Shown piece after piece: positions 25,157-34,449 of a stretch of DNA of 36,274 nt (the first letter of the stretch is position 1; each line of letters opens with the position of its first letter). The notes beneath the pieces are model-generated. The model did no database searches and was not told the DNA's origin. It was given only the letters and a program-made list of their open reading frames with translations. The translations under genes were made by a program, and so were the position numbers. Source of the DNA: Planctomycetales bacterium (GTDB taxonomy: Bacteria; Planctomycetota; Planctomycetia; Pirellulales; Pirellulaceae); NCBI GenBank assembly GCA_020427005.1, contig JAGQOY010000055.1, positions 1 to 36,274 on the forward strand. Direction: 5' to 3'.

Positions 25157-26197
25157 ATGCTTTGCTCGAAACTTGGTAACCGACGGTTTTTCAATTCCCT
25201 GACTATAGGTTCTATCGCTGCCGCTGGCATTCTAGCCTGCTCAATCCGATGTCCCGCGCAGGAGTCCACCGATGCAAAAGACATCTGGATTTCCTCACTT
25301 TCGTGGAATTCAAGCGGTGAGATTCTTGGGACCCAATCGCAAGGGTTGTTGCTTCGTCCTGCGCAAGTAATTAGTACCTCGGCTAATGCACCTGGAGAAT
25401 TTAAGGTCTTGGGAGAGACCGAATCGTCGTTGTGGAAAATCCTAACCGTAGCTGAGAATACATTTGTCAGTGACTACAAAGGTGGTGTCCACGTTTTCAA
25501 AAATGGCCAAGCGAACAAATTTGATTTTCAGGGCCGCTGGGTGAGGGCCATGGTTCAAGTTCCTGGATCTGATGAGCTTCTGGTTGGCACGGAGGATGGA
25601 AAAATTGCTCAACTAGGAATTGATAACCTAGCAGCTAGCCGGTCCGTAGACGCAGCCAAAGCATCCATTTTCGATATTGCTTTCAATCATGCCGGAGACC
25701 AACTTGCAGTTGCCACAGGGGATGGCAAGATCATTTTGCTTCAGTGGCCTGGCTTGGAACCGGCTGGTGAGTTAACGCGTGGTTCCGAGGCCATCTGGAG
25801 CATCAAGTACTTGCCGGGTGATAAACGGCTGATCAGTGGAGGTGCGGATCGACGCTTGCAAGCATGGGATCTAGAGAATTTGCGAGTGCAGCCGACCATC
25901 GCTATCTGTCGGGACTGGATCACCAACCTAGTTGTTCTTCCTGAGACTGACTTCGTACTAGCAGGATGCATGGATGGAAGGGTGCAGATTGCCGACCTAA
26001 AGTCACAACATTCCGTTTTCGTTTCCGATTCTTTCGGCAGCGCCATTTGGGCAATGGCTCTTTCCCCAGACTGCCAGCAATTGGCGATTGGAACTCGAAA
26101 GCATGGCATTAAGGTCCAGATGCTCGAACCATGGCTACAACAAGCTCGCGAAAGATCCATGGCTCTAGCAGAAGAGCGACCACCGAAGCCACATTAG
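25157..26197 (+). CDS. Exported WD40-repeat beta-propeller protein
   Basis: The product is 346 residues from the ATG at 25157, preceded by TAGGA at 25143-25147; a TTG start eight codons upstream is less likely. The N-terminus (RRFFNSLTIGSIAAAGILAC) is a signal peptide. It could end at the lipobox-like ILAC or at the signal-peptidase site in CPAQES. The rest is about seven WD40-like blades, with recurrent patterns such as IFDIAFNHAGDQLAVATGDGKIILLQW, IWSIKYLPGDKRLISGGADR, LQAWDL, FVLAGCMDGRVQIADL and IWAMALSPDCQQLAIGTRKHG. WD40 propellers are interaction platforms. No enzymatic domain is attached. It sits between the rhomboid gene and the DUF4129 gene on the same strand; a scaffold role in the envelope is a guess. 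Confidence 0.8.
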   Translation: MLCSKLGNRRFFNSLTIGSIAAAGILACSIRCPAQESTDAKDIWISSLSWNSSGEILGTQSQGLLLRPAQVISTSANAPGEFKVLGETESSLWKILTVAENTFVSDYKGGVHVFKNGQANKFDFQGRWVRAMVQVPGSDELLVGTEDGKIAQLGIDNLAASRSVDAAKASIFDIAFNHAGDQLAVATGDGKIILLQWPGLEPAGELTRGSEAIWSIKYLPGDKRLISGGADRRLQAWDLENLRVQPTIAICRDWITNLVVLPETDFVLAGCMDGRVQIADLKSQHSVFVSDSFGSAIWAMALSPDCQQLAIGTRKHGIKVQMLEPWLQQARERSMALAEERPPKPH

Positions 26198-26379
26198 TAA
26201 CGATTGAATATGTCTTCATGAGGAATCTTGGAATGAGGTGTGGTTTTTCCAGCTGTACAAGATCAGTGCAGGCATCTATTCACTGCCAATCGCCTCGTCA
26301 GCCTGGCAGAATCGGTCTACACCTCATTAGACAAGCAACTGGGGAAGAAATTCGTTCCGAACCTCATTCAATTAAGTCG

Positions 26380-28200
26380 ATGTTAGTGATGAGTAGTCTT
26401 GGCGCTCGACTCGCACTCGCGCTGGCGATTGCATTAACTTTTGTACCTCTTACGTCGGCGCCGACATTTGCTCAGTTACTTTCTCACACGGCTCAGTCTC
26501 CATTGGAATTGCCCGAGGAGTTGCCGGCGAGTTTTGCAGAACAGTTTCTGCTCTTGAACCAGCTGCAAGTCTTGTTCGATAGGTTTGGCGACAACAGCCA
26601 ATCAGGCATTCCCCAAGACAATGCACAATTCAACCTCGCACGCGAAAAATTGGAACAGCTTCGAAACCTACTTAAGTCAGTGCCAGAAGATCAAAGACTG
26701 GAGGCCCTCAAACAGATTCATGATCTGCAGTCTCGGATTCGAGAACCCGAAATCCCAACTGCAAAAGGGCTTCAATCAGCACAAGCTGGAAATCAGCTCG
26801 CTCCTCGAGCAAGACAACTGCTCACCGATTTCCTGAAATCTAGGCGACTTCCATTCGATATACCAAAATCCTCCAATAGTGATCAAGCAATTCAGGGCAA
26901 TGGTTCTGACATCAAGCCTAACCCAACAAACAGCGATCCAACTACTGCGGCTCCAGAATCCAATCCGCGTTCGCCGAGGGTTACGACTCGTGAAGGAGGG
27001 AGTTCCCAACCGAGTTCGACTGGTACCTTTAGCGACCAGGATGGTTCGCAACCACCGGAGAATGCTCAATCGGGCAGGGGTTCTGATCGTCAGATGCAGG
27101 CGGTTGATTCTCGTACCTCTTTCACAGAGCCCTCTACTGGACAGCCGGCTCCTGATTTTCGTTCGATTAGGAATCCGGGAGGCAAACTTCCCGGTCCGCT
27201 GGATTTTGAGCAACTTGCAGAGCAGCTAAGAAATCGAGTTACCGTAAACTCAGCCAACAGTCCGGGAAAAGCGGTTCCTACTTCTCAGACGCCAGTATCC
27301 GAACCTAATTCTCAGCCAGCTAAACGAATACCCGACGTGGCTGCATCCGATCGAAAGCTTTTTGAGTCAATTTCCCGCTGGGTTCCTAAGAATGTTCGCC
27401 GCGAATTGGATCGTAGTGGTTGGGATGATTTCCTGAAGAATGCGGTCCGAGAGGCCAATGCGGAGATTAGAGGAAACCCCAAAGTTTCTGTTTCAAGTCG
27501 CGACAACGATTCAACGAACACGAACTCAGGAGTACTGGAAAGTATTATTGGAAATTCACTGGATGAGTTTAAAGACGACATGCGGGAATGGGTTACTAAA
27601 AATCCACCTCAAAAAGCATATTCTAAAAGGCCGGTGCCATCGGAAATGATTCGAGGTCTAAATGGTCAGGACGTTCGGTGGCAAAGAGCCAAACAAGACC
27701 AGACTTCACCTAGCCCGAATCCATCGGAAACGGCCTCCGTAAAAAAGGGCTGGGGAGAAACCGCACTCCAATGGTTTCGTACAACAAGCAGTCTGGCGTT
27801 GCCCCAAAGCCCAGAGCTATCTGGGATCAGCCAATTTTGGTTCCCCATGATGATCTTAGGCCTACTCTTTGGTATAGCAGGACTCGGCATATGGTTTTTT
27901 AGAAAACCAATTCATACAAATCTCACGCCTTCATGGTTAGGTCTTACTTTGCAGAATCCACAAGAGCTGATTCGTGCTTTTCATTTTCTTGTGGAATCCA
28001 ACTCATCTCAGATTCCAAATTGGTGGCCCCATAGGCGCGCATCCGATGGACTCACAATCCTAGACGAGAATCGATCCTCTCTCGAAAGCCTGGTCTCCTA
28101 TTACGAACAAGCTCGCTATGCTCCAGAAGTGCTTAGTAATCAGCAACTGCAAAATGCTCAGCAGGCCTTTGAGCGTCTATGTGAAAATGCCAGGAAATAA
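26380..28200 (+). CDS. Membrane protein with long disordered exported region and DUF4129-like C-terminus
   Basis: The product is 606 residues from the ATG at 26380 (26389 also possible). Longer frames upstream overlap the WD40 gene and would bury the signal peptide LALALAIALTFVPLTSAPTFAQ. After the signal come helical residues (about 40-150), then a long Ser/Pro/Asn/Gln-rich low-complexity stretch (about 170-330), a helical block (ISRWVPKNVRRELDRSGWDDF), one membrane helix (FWFPMMILGLLFGIAGLGIWFF near residue 500) and a cytoplasmic tail. The tail's LESLVSYYEQARYAPEVLSNQQLQNAQQAF matches the DUF4129 pattern (Y-x-x-A-R-Y ... a-x-x-a-x-x-x-L), also present at the end of the transglutaminase gene. 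Such proteins accompany MoxR/DUF58 systems. It is 29 bases upstream of the DUF4350 gene. Function unknown. Confidence 0.65.
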   Translation: MLVMSSLGARLALALAIALTFVPLTSAPTFAQLLSHTAQSPLELPEELPASFAEQFLLLNQLQVLFDRFGDNSQSGIPQDNAQFNLAREKLEQLRNLLKSVPEDQRLEALKQIHDLQSRIREPEIPTAKGLQSAQAGNQLAPRARQLLTDFLKSRRLPFDIPKSSNSDQAIQGNGSDIKPNPTNSDPTTAAPESNPRSPRVTTREGGSSQPSSTGTFSDQDGSQPPENAQSGRGSDRQMQAVDSRTSFTEPSTGQPAPDFRSIRNPGGKLPGPLDFEQLAEQLRNRVTVNSANSPGKAVPTSQTPVSEPNSQPAKRIPDVAASDRKLFESISRWVPKNVRRELDRSGWDDFLKNAVREANAEIRGNPKVSVSSRDNDSTNTNSGVLESIIGNSLDEFKDDMREWVTKNPPQKAYSKRPVPSEMIRGLNGQDVRWQRAKQDQTSPSPNPSETASVKKGWGETALQWFRTTSSLALPQSPELSGISQFWFPMMILGLLFGIAGLGIWFFRKPIHTNLTPSWLGLTLQNPQELIRAFHFLVESNSSQIPNWWPHRRASDGLTILDENRSSLESLVSYYEQARYAPEVLSNQQLQNAQQAFERLCENARK

Positions 28201-28229
28201 TAGTCGATAGTGTTCTGTGGAAATTTCTC

Positions 28230-29600
28230 ATGTTGTGGCGACTGTTATGTTTGATACTCGTGCACATTGGGCTGTGCGATTCCTGCTTGGCCCAGGATAG
28301 CAGCAACGATTTAAGGCCTACGAAACCCAATTCCAAAGGAAGCTCGCAGACCTGGCAGTACGGCTTTGACCTATTTCGATCTCTAATCGAGCATCAAGGG
28401 ATACTTCCAATTCGCGATGCGAACTTTGTTCTTGAACACCCCAAAGAATCACTAATTGTTGCGTTAGGGGCCAACAAAAACATAGCTCGGCAACTGCCAT
28501 CATTTGCAGCAGCTGGTGGAAAGTATCTATATGCGTTCGAATTTGAAATGTGTGATTTCCCAGGCCTGAAGGTAGTGACGGCAACGGTAGGTGCAACCAA
28601 TCCCTCATTGCGCTACCAGGCACAGCGCAACGCCATGAAGTTAAATTCCATTGATGACAATCACCCGCTAACGTTTGGAATCAGTAGCCTTGTCGTTAAT
28701 CGATGTGGCTGGCTAATGCCAGATGCCGTACACTGGCAACCGCTAGTATGGCTTCCAACGAACGGTATCTTACCAATCCAAAGCTTTGGTCAGGCAGTAG
28801 CAATTGCCAATGGTCAACATGCCGACGTGCCAATTCAAAGTTTGATACTTGCCGATTCGAGCATGCTGAGCAATGGATTGATTTGGCATGGTGACAATGT
28901 AATCTTTGCACTCAACATCGTTAAGCATCTAGGCGAGGGTAAGCAATACGTTTATTTCGTAGTGGATGGTGCACCGCTTGGAAGCTATCGTGACGGAGTC
29001 ATAGCGCGCGATTTACCTGATTCGCAGTTACCGGAGTTGCCGCCACTAGATATTGAACCCCCAGAGCTGACTGGTCGAGAGATGTTGGCGATCGCCAATA
29101 GCGTATTAGCCAAGATGGAAGATACTAACTTCCTGAACGAGAAACTAGTGAATCAACCTCAGGGCCTGACAATATGGAAATTCAGGCGTATTGCCCTTTT
29201 ATGTGCAGCAGCTGTCTGGCTGCTATTTATGGGGTACTTTCTGCTGACGCGTCAACATCGTGAGTATAGACGTGTACCGGTGAATATCCAGCAGCCCATT
29301 TATGCTTTTGACAAAAACTCGCAAACACTTAAAAGCGCGGCGCGACAGCTATGTAAAGAATTCTGTGAAACAGTAGCTGGATCGGCGGAGCCTACGACCT
29401 GGAAATCAGAAGACTTGGCTGCCCGACTACAAGGCCTTGGCATCTCTTTGACCAGCACAGAACTGACATTATTAGCCAAAATCGTGGAGACGGCGAAAGC
29501 TTCAAAGCGCAAAGGAAAGGAAACTCCTGAGCTAAAACTCATATGTGATACAATAGGCCAACTGCATAGCAAGCTGATGTCTGCAGCAACAATGAGCTGA
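28230..29600 (+). CDS. DUF4350-type exported/membrane protein of the MoxR-linked cluster
   Basis: The product is 456 residues beginning with a signal peptide (LLCLILVHIGLCDSCLAQ). The exported part resembles DUF4350, a Rossmann-like (GATase-like) domain: FRSLIEHQGILPIRDANFVL, SLIVALGANKNIARQLPSFAAAGG, and NVIFALNIVKHLGEGKQYVYFVVDG. A membrane helix (IALLCAAAVWLLFMGYFLLT, about 320-340) leads to a helical cytoplasmic tail. DUF4350 proteins are usually encoded next to MoxR, DUF58 and transglutaminase genes, and all three lie immediately downstream here on the opposite strand, with only 37 bases between the converging stops. It starts 29 bases after the DUF4129 gene and is probably in its operon. 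Biochemical role not known. Confidence 0.65.
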   Translation: MLWRLLCLILVHIGLCDSCLAQDSSNDLRPTKPNSKGSSQTWQYGFDLFRSLIEHQGILPIRDANFVLEHPKESLIVALGANKNIARQLPSFAAAGGKYLYAFEFEMCDFPGLKVVTATVGATNPSLRYQAQRNAMKLNSIDDNHPLTFGISSLVVNRCGWLMPDAVHWQPLVWLPTNGILPIQSFGQAVAIANGQHADVPIQSLILADSSMLSNGLIWHGDNVIFALNIVKHLGEGKQYVYFVVDGAPLGSYRDGVIARDLPDSQLPELPPLDIEPPELTGREMLAIANSVLAKMEDTNFLNEKLVNQPQGLTIWKFRRIALLCAAAVWLLFMGYFLLTRQHREYRRVPVNIQQPIYAFDKNSQTLKSAARQLCKEFCETVAGSAEPTTWKSEDLAARLQGLGISLTSTELTLLAKIVETAKASKRKGKETPELKLICDTIGQLHSKLMSAATMS

Positions 29601-29637
29601 TTTACTTTATTATAAGGTAGGCGTTACCACCAAAAAA

Positions 29638-32076
29638 CTAACGCAAGGCAATCTGCAGTTGGGTAAGGGCCTGTTCAATCGCCTGATTTTCAATGTTTGA
29701 CAGAACCTCATCCTTTCCGAAGCGAACTCGGTAGTAAATCTTAGTTAGCAAATCCAATTTGGCCTCTAATTCGATAGCAGTTAAGGATGGGTTTTGCTTT
29801 TTGAGAGCTGCTGCAGCGGACTGGGTAAATTCCCGGGGAGTCATGTTTTCGGCACGCTTGAGCCCATGTTGTTCAAGCATCCGAATGCAGCGTGCGTAGA
29901 ACCTCTGCCGAAAATCGGCATGCTGACGAACTAATCCCAATCGAAAGGCCAAGCGTGGTGCGATGTGAGGAAGAAGTAAGGCTAGCCTCCATACGAAAAA
30001 TACTAGAGCTACCAAGAGCAGAATCAAAACTGCGATCGGCCATGTCAAGCTTACTTGGCCCCCTGCACCAGAAAGCAAGTTGCCACTTTTCAAATTGTCC
30101 TTCAGCGCCACCAAGTTCTTGATGAAATCAGCGTATGCCTCCTTGCTGTTTTCTGCAACGGGTTGATAAAGACTGTTTTCACCAGCCAATTTCTGTCCGT
30201 CGATAACATAGTCTTTCCATAATTTCTCGGCAAAATCGATAGCTTGCCCGTTTTGCTCAACAATTTGAGCATTCTCATTGCTTCCGGGTGTTGGATCAAA
30301 CCTTACCCAATAAAATCGCGAATTGTTAAGCCATTGTTGGTACTCAGTATTTAGTAGCTGTTCGCGAGTACATAGGACTTCTACCCAAGCATGCGCATCG
30401 CTTTGACGAACGGGAAAGTACTCTCCCATGGTATTGAATTCCGTTGGACGGTATCCAACAACAATTCGAGATGGTATCCCGCATTGGCGAAGCATGATCA
30501 TCATGGCAGCCGAAAAATACTGGCAATGTCCCCGTTTCTGATTGATCACAAAATCTTCCACCGGGTCCAGGTCATTGTCTATTGGAGGACCAAGATTCAA
30601 GCTGTATTGAAATTCGCCGTTTTGTGATAAGTGCGATTCGAGGAACTGGGCTGTTCGAATCCAATTATCCGTATTGATCTGATTGTCTCGCAGTTTTTCT
30701 CGCAGATAGTCTCTAATGGAAGGAAAGTAATTGGTACCTGTGAGCAAAGTTTCGACGTCGGCATCTGTGTATTCTTCAAATCGCCGTTCAGAACGAATTT
30801 GCGTGGGAGTCACGGGTATTTGCTGACCATTGACGAAATTAAGACTTCCTACTTCGTAAATCAATGATTTTCCGACGGGAAGATCCTCTGAGCTCAACTC
30901 GCTAAAAATCATTGTGTATGGATCAAACTGCAAATCGATGTCCGAATGACGTTCTACTCTAAACATGGGAGGAAGTGCGTATAGTACGCGTGCGAACGAA
31001 CGATTGATATCAAATTCTGCCGCAACCGTGTCCCGACCTTGGGAGAGGCTAACTACGCGGTCGTAGGCAGGTAGACTTCGCAGTCGTGGCGAACCACCCG
31101 CCCCCCATTCACTCTGAACGACCCAGGGACTGTTCGTGGCTGTTCCGTAGGTGTCAAAAACTCGCGCGCGCAGGTAGGGTGGTTCCTCAAGTTTGTATAT
31201 TTCACGAGTCGTCGCGTTTCTAAGTGTTACCCGCATGACCGGTGTTCGGTCCTGCAAAATTCGTCCGATTTGACCCATGCGTAAGCTTTTTGGTAATCCA
31301 ACGCGGGGCTGAGCCGAATGGATGGGTTGGAATCCAACTGGAGAGGTTCTTGGAAGCAGGTAGAAAAAAGCGGCTGCAAATATGATCGCGCCTCCTCCGA
31401 TTGGAAGCGAATGCAATAGACGCCGAGGCGATCGACCGCGAATTACCTCAGCATCGCAACGCAATTTCGTGGATACCAACGATGGCCCCTCCGATGGCCG
31501 AATAACTACCTTCATCACTTTGCGAAAAATCAACTCGGCTAGAGGTAGGATTGGCTGCTCAATGGTTGGATCCAATGCTACCAAAGTCGAGTAACGAGAG
31601 AATAGAAACAATGCCGAGACCCATAGCATGACAATAGGAGCCAGCATGAGGCCAAATAGGAAATTATCGTTGACTAAGGCGGCAACAATCATCTCCAAAA
31701 GCAAGAACACAGCCAACTGCTCGAAAACCCGAAGGGTCTTTTTCTGCAAGAACAGAACCGCCTCTGGATAGATTAACAGTCCCGCTACAGCAAGCAATTC
31801 TCCCGATTGAGTTGTCGAATAGAGCGCGTTGTAAACGTAAGACGCAATCGAAACAATCAAAGCCACCGTCATGCCCAAGTAGCTACTAATGCGTCCAACG
31901 TGAAACCAATGCAACGTATCCACAAACACGACTGCTGCGGAACTTACGAAGAAAATAAATACTGGTAGAGCAATTGATCCGCTGCCGGTAGCCACTAACA
32001 TAGCGGTTAACCAAGCTAGAACTGCAAAATGAATTGAAAGATTACGGCGCAGCCCGTTGACTAAGGATGTATCCAT
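29638..32076 (-). CDS. Membrane transglutaminase-like protein (DUF3488 - TGc - DUF4129)
   Basis: The product is 812 residues from the ATG at 32076, four bases after the DUF58 stop; an earlier in-frame start would overlap DUF58. The N-terminus (about 10-245) has several membrane helices, as in DUF3488. A large extracytoplasmic part follows, with the transglutaminase core at about 470-600. Its catalytic triad is C518 in QKRGHCQYFSAAMMIMLRQ (then CGIPSRIVVGYRP), H562 in SDAHAWVEV and D594 in FDPTPG, so the site looks intact. A last membrane helix (about 680-705) leads to a cytoplasmic DUF4129 domain (MTPREFTQSAAAAL ... LTKIYYRVRFG). Such proteins may act as cysteine peptidases or crosslinkers working with MoxR and DUF58 partners, both encoded directly upstream. 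Confidence 0.9.
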   Translation of the reverse strand: MDTSLVNGLRRNLSIHFAVLAWLTAMLVATGSGSIALPVFIFFVSSAAVVFVDTLHWFHVGRISSYLGMTVALIVSIASYVYNALYSTTQSGELLAVAGLLIYPEAVLFLQKKTLRVFEQLAVFLLLEMIVAALVNDNFLFGLMLAPIVMLWVSALFLFSRYSTLVALDPTIEQPILPLAELIFRKVMKVVIRPSEGPSLVSTKLRCDAEVIRGRSPRRLLHSLPIGGGAIIFAAAFFYLLPRTSPVGFQPIHSAQPRVGLPKSLRMGQIGRILQDRTPVMRVTLRNATTREIYKLEEPPYLRARVFDTYGTATNSPWVVQSEWGAGGSPRLRSLPAYDRVVSLSQGRDTVAAEFDINRSFARVLYALPPMFRVERHSDIDLQFDPYTMIFSELSSEDLPVGKSLIYEVGSLNFVNGQQIPVTPTQIRSERRFEEYTDADVETLLTGTNYFPSIRDYLREKLRDNQINTDNWIRTAQFLESHLSQNGEFQYSLNLGPPIDNDLDPVEDFVINQKRGHCQYFSAAMMIMLRQCGIPSRIVVGYRPTEFNTMGEYFPVRQSDAHAWVEVLCTREQLLNTEYQQWLNNSRFYWVRFDPTPGSNENAQIVEQNGQAIDFAEKLWKDYVIDGQKLAGENSLYQPVAENSKEAYADFIKNLVALKDNLKSGNLLSGAGGQVSLTWPIAVLILLLVALVFFVWRLALLLPHIAPRLAFRLGLVRQHADFRQRFYARCIRMLEQHGLKRAENMTPREFTQSAAAALKKQNPSLTAIELEAKLDLLTKIYYRVRFGKDEVLSNIENQAIEQALTQLQIALR

Positions 32077-32080
32077 GGGT

Positions 32081-33379
32081 CTATATCGCTGATTCCACTG
32101 TTGGAGGAGTCCAATAGCCAGACACTTCGCCGTTGGAAACATTCAACCACCGCACTTGCAAGCGAGTGAGAATTCGTTGCATCAATCGGTCTTGGGCACG
32201 TTTAGGTTGCCCGACCAACTCTTTTAGATCCGTTTGTTTACTTGGCCGCGTGCTTACAACAATCAAGAACGGATTTGACAATAGCGGCTTCGATAACTCG
32301 TGTAAGGCTCCCATCAAATCCGGCGTCTGACTAGGTTCGACGACTGCCAGTTCATCTAAGAGATTTCCTAACAAAACAGGACTTTGAATGTGAGAGGCCG
32401 TATACAATCTCCTACCGGCTACACTTATCGACAAGTTATCGCGTGCTTGCATAGCAATTTCGCTGGCCATCGTTGCCGCAAATGAAATGGCCAATTCAAC
32501 CATCGGGTCAACGTTGTTAGTTTGCTCGGAATAGAGATCTAACAATACACAGATTTGTTGCCGCTGCTGTTTTTCAAATTGCCTTACGGCTAACTCTCCG
32601 AGCCTTGCCGTGGTACGCCAATGGATCCAACGCTTGGAATCTCCCGTTGCCCAAGGACGCAGTCCGAAGAATTCCGCTTCGTGAACACCCGCACTCGACG
32701 ATGATTTTCTCGAACCTTCCTGCTCCGGATAAAGAAGCTGACTAGCCCGCGGCAATAGTTCTCCGCGTTGAGGATGAACATAAATATCTTGTGCCGTGTC
32801 AATAATCCTCCAGCCGAGTCCCAAGCCGATTGGGAAGCGAGTTGAGAGCGTGCTTGGACCGAGGCGATATTTGCCACGGCGAGAAAACGTAAGTTGATAT
32901 TGTGCTTGAGCTCGACCAGAGGGTGGTATTTCATCGACAACAGCCGTCCCCCGTCGAGTCAATTTTCTGCCGCGAGGTTCGATCACGCGCAGTCCATCTT
33001 CAACCGATACTAGCCAAGCACCGAGCAGCCGTTTAGGATTGGTAATTTCGCAATTGACTTCGATAGATTGAGCGGCAGTTACGTGCCGCGGGAGTTGGTG
33101 ATGTATGGAAAGACCACGCAACGTGCGGGTATTAAAACGCCATTGCAACATCAATAGACCGATCATAGCACCTGCCAGCAACAGCAGCAGGTTGATTTCA
33201 CGAATTACCGCTCCCACAAAAATGAACAGCAAAACGCCCAAGAAGTGAATGCCCTCTCGGGATAAGCGAAATCGCACTTGTGCCCGAGATCGAATTCTAT
33301 TTCGACGCCGGCTGCGTTGCCAACGCTGCCAGAGCGTAGCCCAAAACGAAGGTAGTCTTTCGGTCTCAGTTGAGGGCAT
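32081..33379 (-). CDS. DUF58 family protein (vWA-related), MoxR partner
   Basis: The product is 432 residues. Two adjacent membrane helices (about 42-78: GIHFLGVLLFIFVGAVI, LLLLLAGAMIGLLMLQW) are followed by a beta-rich domain. The DUF58 signature at 236-269 reads EFFGLRPWATGDSKRWIHWR, then TTARLGELAVRQFE. Next comes a vWA-like segment beginning ICVLLDLYSE, where the metal-site DxSxS is degenerate (D-L-Y-S). DUF58 proteins pair with MoxR AAA+ ATPases and are thought to be acted on or assembled by them. The stop is four bases from the transglutaminase start, so the two are translated from one message. The gap of 125 bases to moxR upstream is larger but holds no obvious gene. Confidence 0.92.
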   Translation of the reverse strand: MPSTETERLPSFWATLWQRWQRSRRRNRIRSRAQVRFRLSREGIHFLGVLLFIFVGAVIREINLLLLLAGAMIGLLMLQWRFNTRTLRGLSIHHQLPRHVTAAQSIEVNCEITNPKRLLGAWLVSVEDGLRVIEPRGRKLTRRGTAVVDEIPPSGRAQAQYQLTFSRRGKYRLGPSTLSTRFPIGLGLGWRIIDTAQDIYVHPQRGELLPRASQLLYPEQEGSRKSSSSAGVHEAEFFGLRPWATGDSKRWIHWRTTARLGELAVRQFEKQQRQQICVLLDLYSEQTNNVDPMVELAISFAATMASEIAMQARDNLSISVAGRRLYTASHIQSPVLLGNLLDELAVVEPSQTPDLMGALHELSKPLLSNPFLIVVSTRPSKQTDLKELVGQPKRAQDRLMQRILTRLQVRWLNVSNGEVSGYWTPPTVESAI

Positions 33380-33504
33380 AGGCGAAAAGTATCATCAATG
33401 GCTGGTAAAGAATAATTGCCCTAGCGGAGGCAGTTCATGGTGCCCGCCTTAGGAAGTAGATGGAATACTGGCGCGGCAAGCTAATTTACAATACTCCAAT
33501 AACA

Positions 33505-34449
33505 CTATGTGGGAACCGATAGCTTTCCAAGCAATTCCACGACAACTTCCTCTGCTGCACTGCGATCCGAGCCCGGCAACATGCCACGTGGTACTATTCG
33601 ATGTGCCAACACTGGCACAGCCAATCGCTTGATATCATCGGGTACAACGTGTTGTCGGTTTTCGACCAAGGCCAATGCTTGGGCAGCTCGGTAAAAAGCC
33701 AAAGTCCCCCGAGTACTCACTCCAACCTGAATTTCCTTACTTTCTCGAGTTGCATGTGCGATATCCAAAAGGTAGTCGACTAACGATGACTCAAAATGTA
33801 TCTGCCGAACAGCAGCCTGCAGAGTAACGATACGATCTAAATCGATCACGGGTTGCAGTTCGTTAACCGGTTCGCCCCGCCGATGCGACTCAAGCAAACT
33901 TCGTTCGGCCGGTCGTGACGGATAGCCCACGGCAATGCGAAGTAAGAAACGATCCAATTGGCTCTCAGGTAGCAGGTACGTCCCCTCAAACTCAAAAGGA
34001 TTCTGCGTCGCGATCACCAACAACGGTTTGGGAAGCATGTGGGTTTCCCCATCAACGCTTACTTGCGATTCCCCCATGGCTTCGAGTAATGCGCTCTGTG
34101 TACGAGGAGGCGCACGATTAATTTCGTCCGCTAAAACGATATTCGCGAAAATTGGACCGGGACTAAAAATAAACTCGCTGGTGTTGGAATTGTAGATGCT
34201 GCTCCCTGTAATGTCACTTGGAAGCAAATCGGGTGTAAATTGCAATCGCGAGAACTCGCCGGAGATACTTTTGGCGATTGCCTTGCCGATGAGCGTCTTA
34301 CCGACGCCAGGGACATCCTCTAACAGGATGTGTTCACCTGCCAAGAGAGCTGTGATGACGAGTTTGATAACATCAGGCTTCCCCAAAACTACCTCTTCAA
34401 TGTTGGCCTGCAATCGGTGAAGGTCTTCCGCTAGGTTCGGCTGTGACAT
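33505..34449 (-). CDS. moxR: MoxR family AAA+ ATPase
   Basis: MoxR ATPases act as chaperone-like remodelers for proteins carrying vWA or DUF58 domains. The product is 314 residues, the standard size. Walker A is DVPGVGKT (45-52), Walker B is IVLADEINRAPPRTQSALLE, sensor 1 is VIATQNPFEFEGTYLLPESQ (then LDRFLL), and a C-terminal lid domain contains VGVSTRGTLAFYRAAQALAL and VPDDIKRLAVPVLAHRI. All nucleotide-handling residues are present. AGGA lies six bases upstream of the ATG at 34449. It is the first gene of the minus-strand moxR-DUF58-transglutaminase unit, and the start of a divergent 490-base spacer containing three inverted repeats. It is cytoplasmic, acting at the inner membrane on the DUF58 partner by inference. 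Confidence 0.95.
   Translation of the reverse strand: MSQPNLAEDLHRLQANIEEVVLGKPDVIKLVITALLAGEHILLEDVPGVGKTLIGKAIAKSISGEFSRLQFTPDLLPSDITGSSIYNSNTSEFIFSPGPIFANIVLADEINRAPPRTQSALLEAMGESQVSVDGETHMLPKPLLVIATQNPFEFEGTYLLPESQLDRFLLRIAVGYPSRPAERSLLESHRRGEPVNELQPVIDLDRIVTLQAAVRQIHFESSLVDYLLDIAHATRESKEIQVGVSTRGTLAFYRAAQALALVENRQHVVPDDIKRLAVPVLAHRIVPRGMLPGSDRSAAEEVVVELLGKLSVPT

Noticed and set aside
26131..26379. N-terminal extension of the DUF4129 protein by 83 residues
   Set aside because: It would overlap the WD40 gene by 67 bases, has unnatural composition, and would bury the clear signal peptide that starts at 26380.
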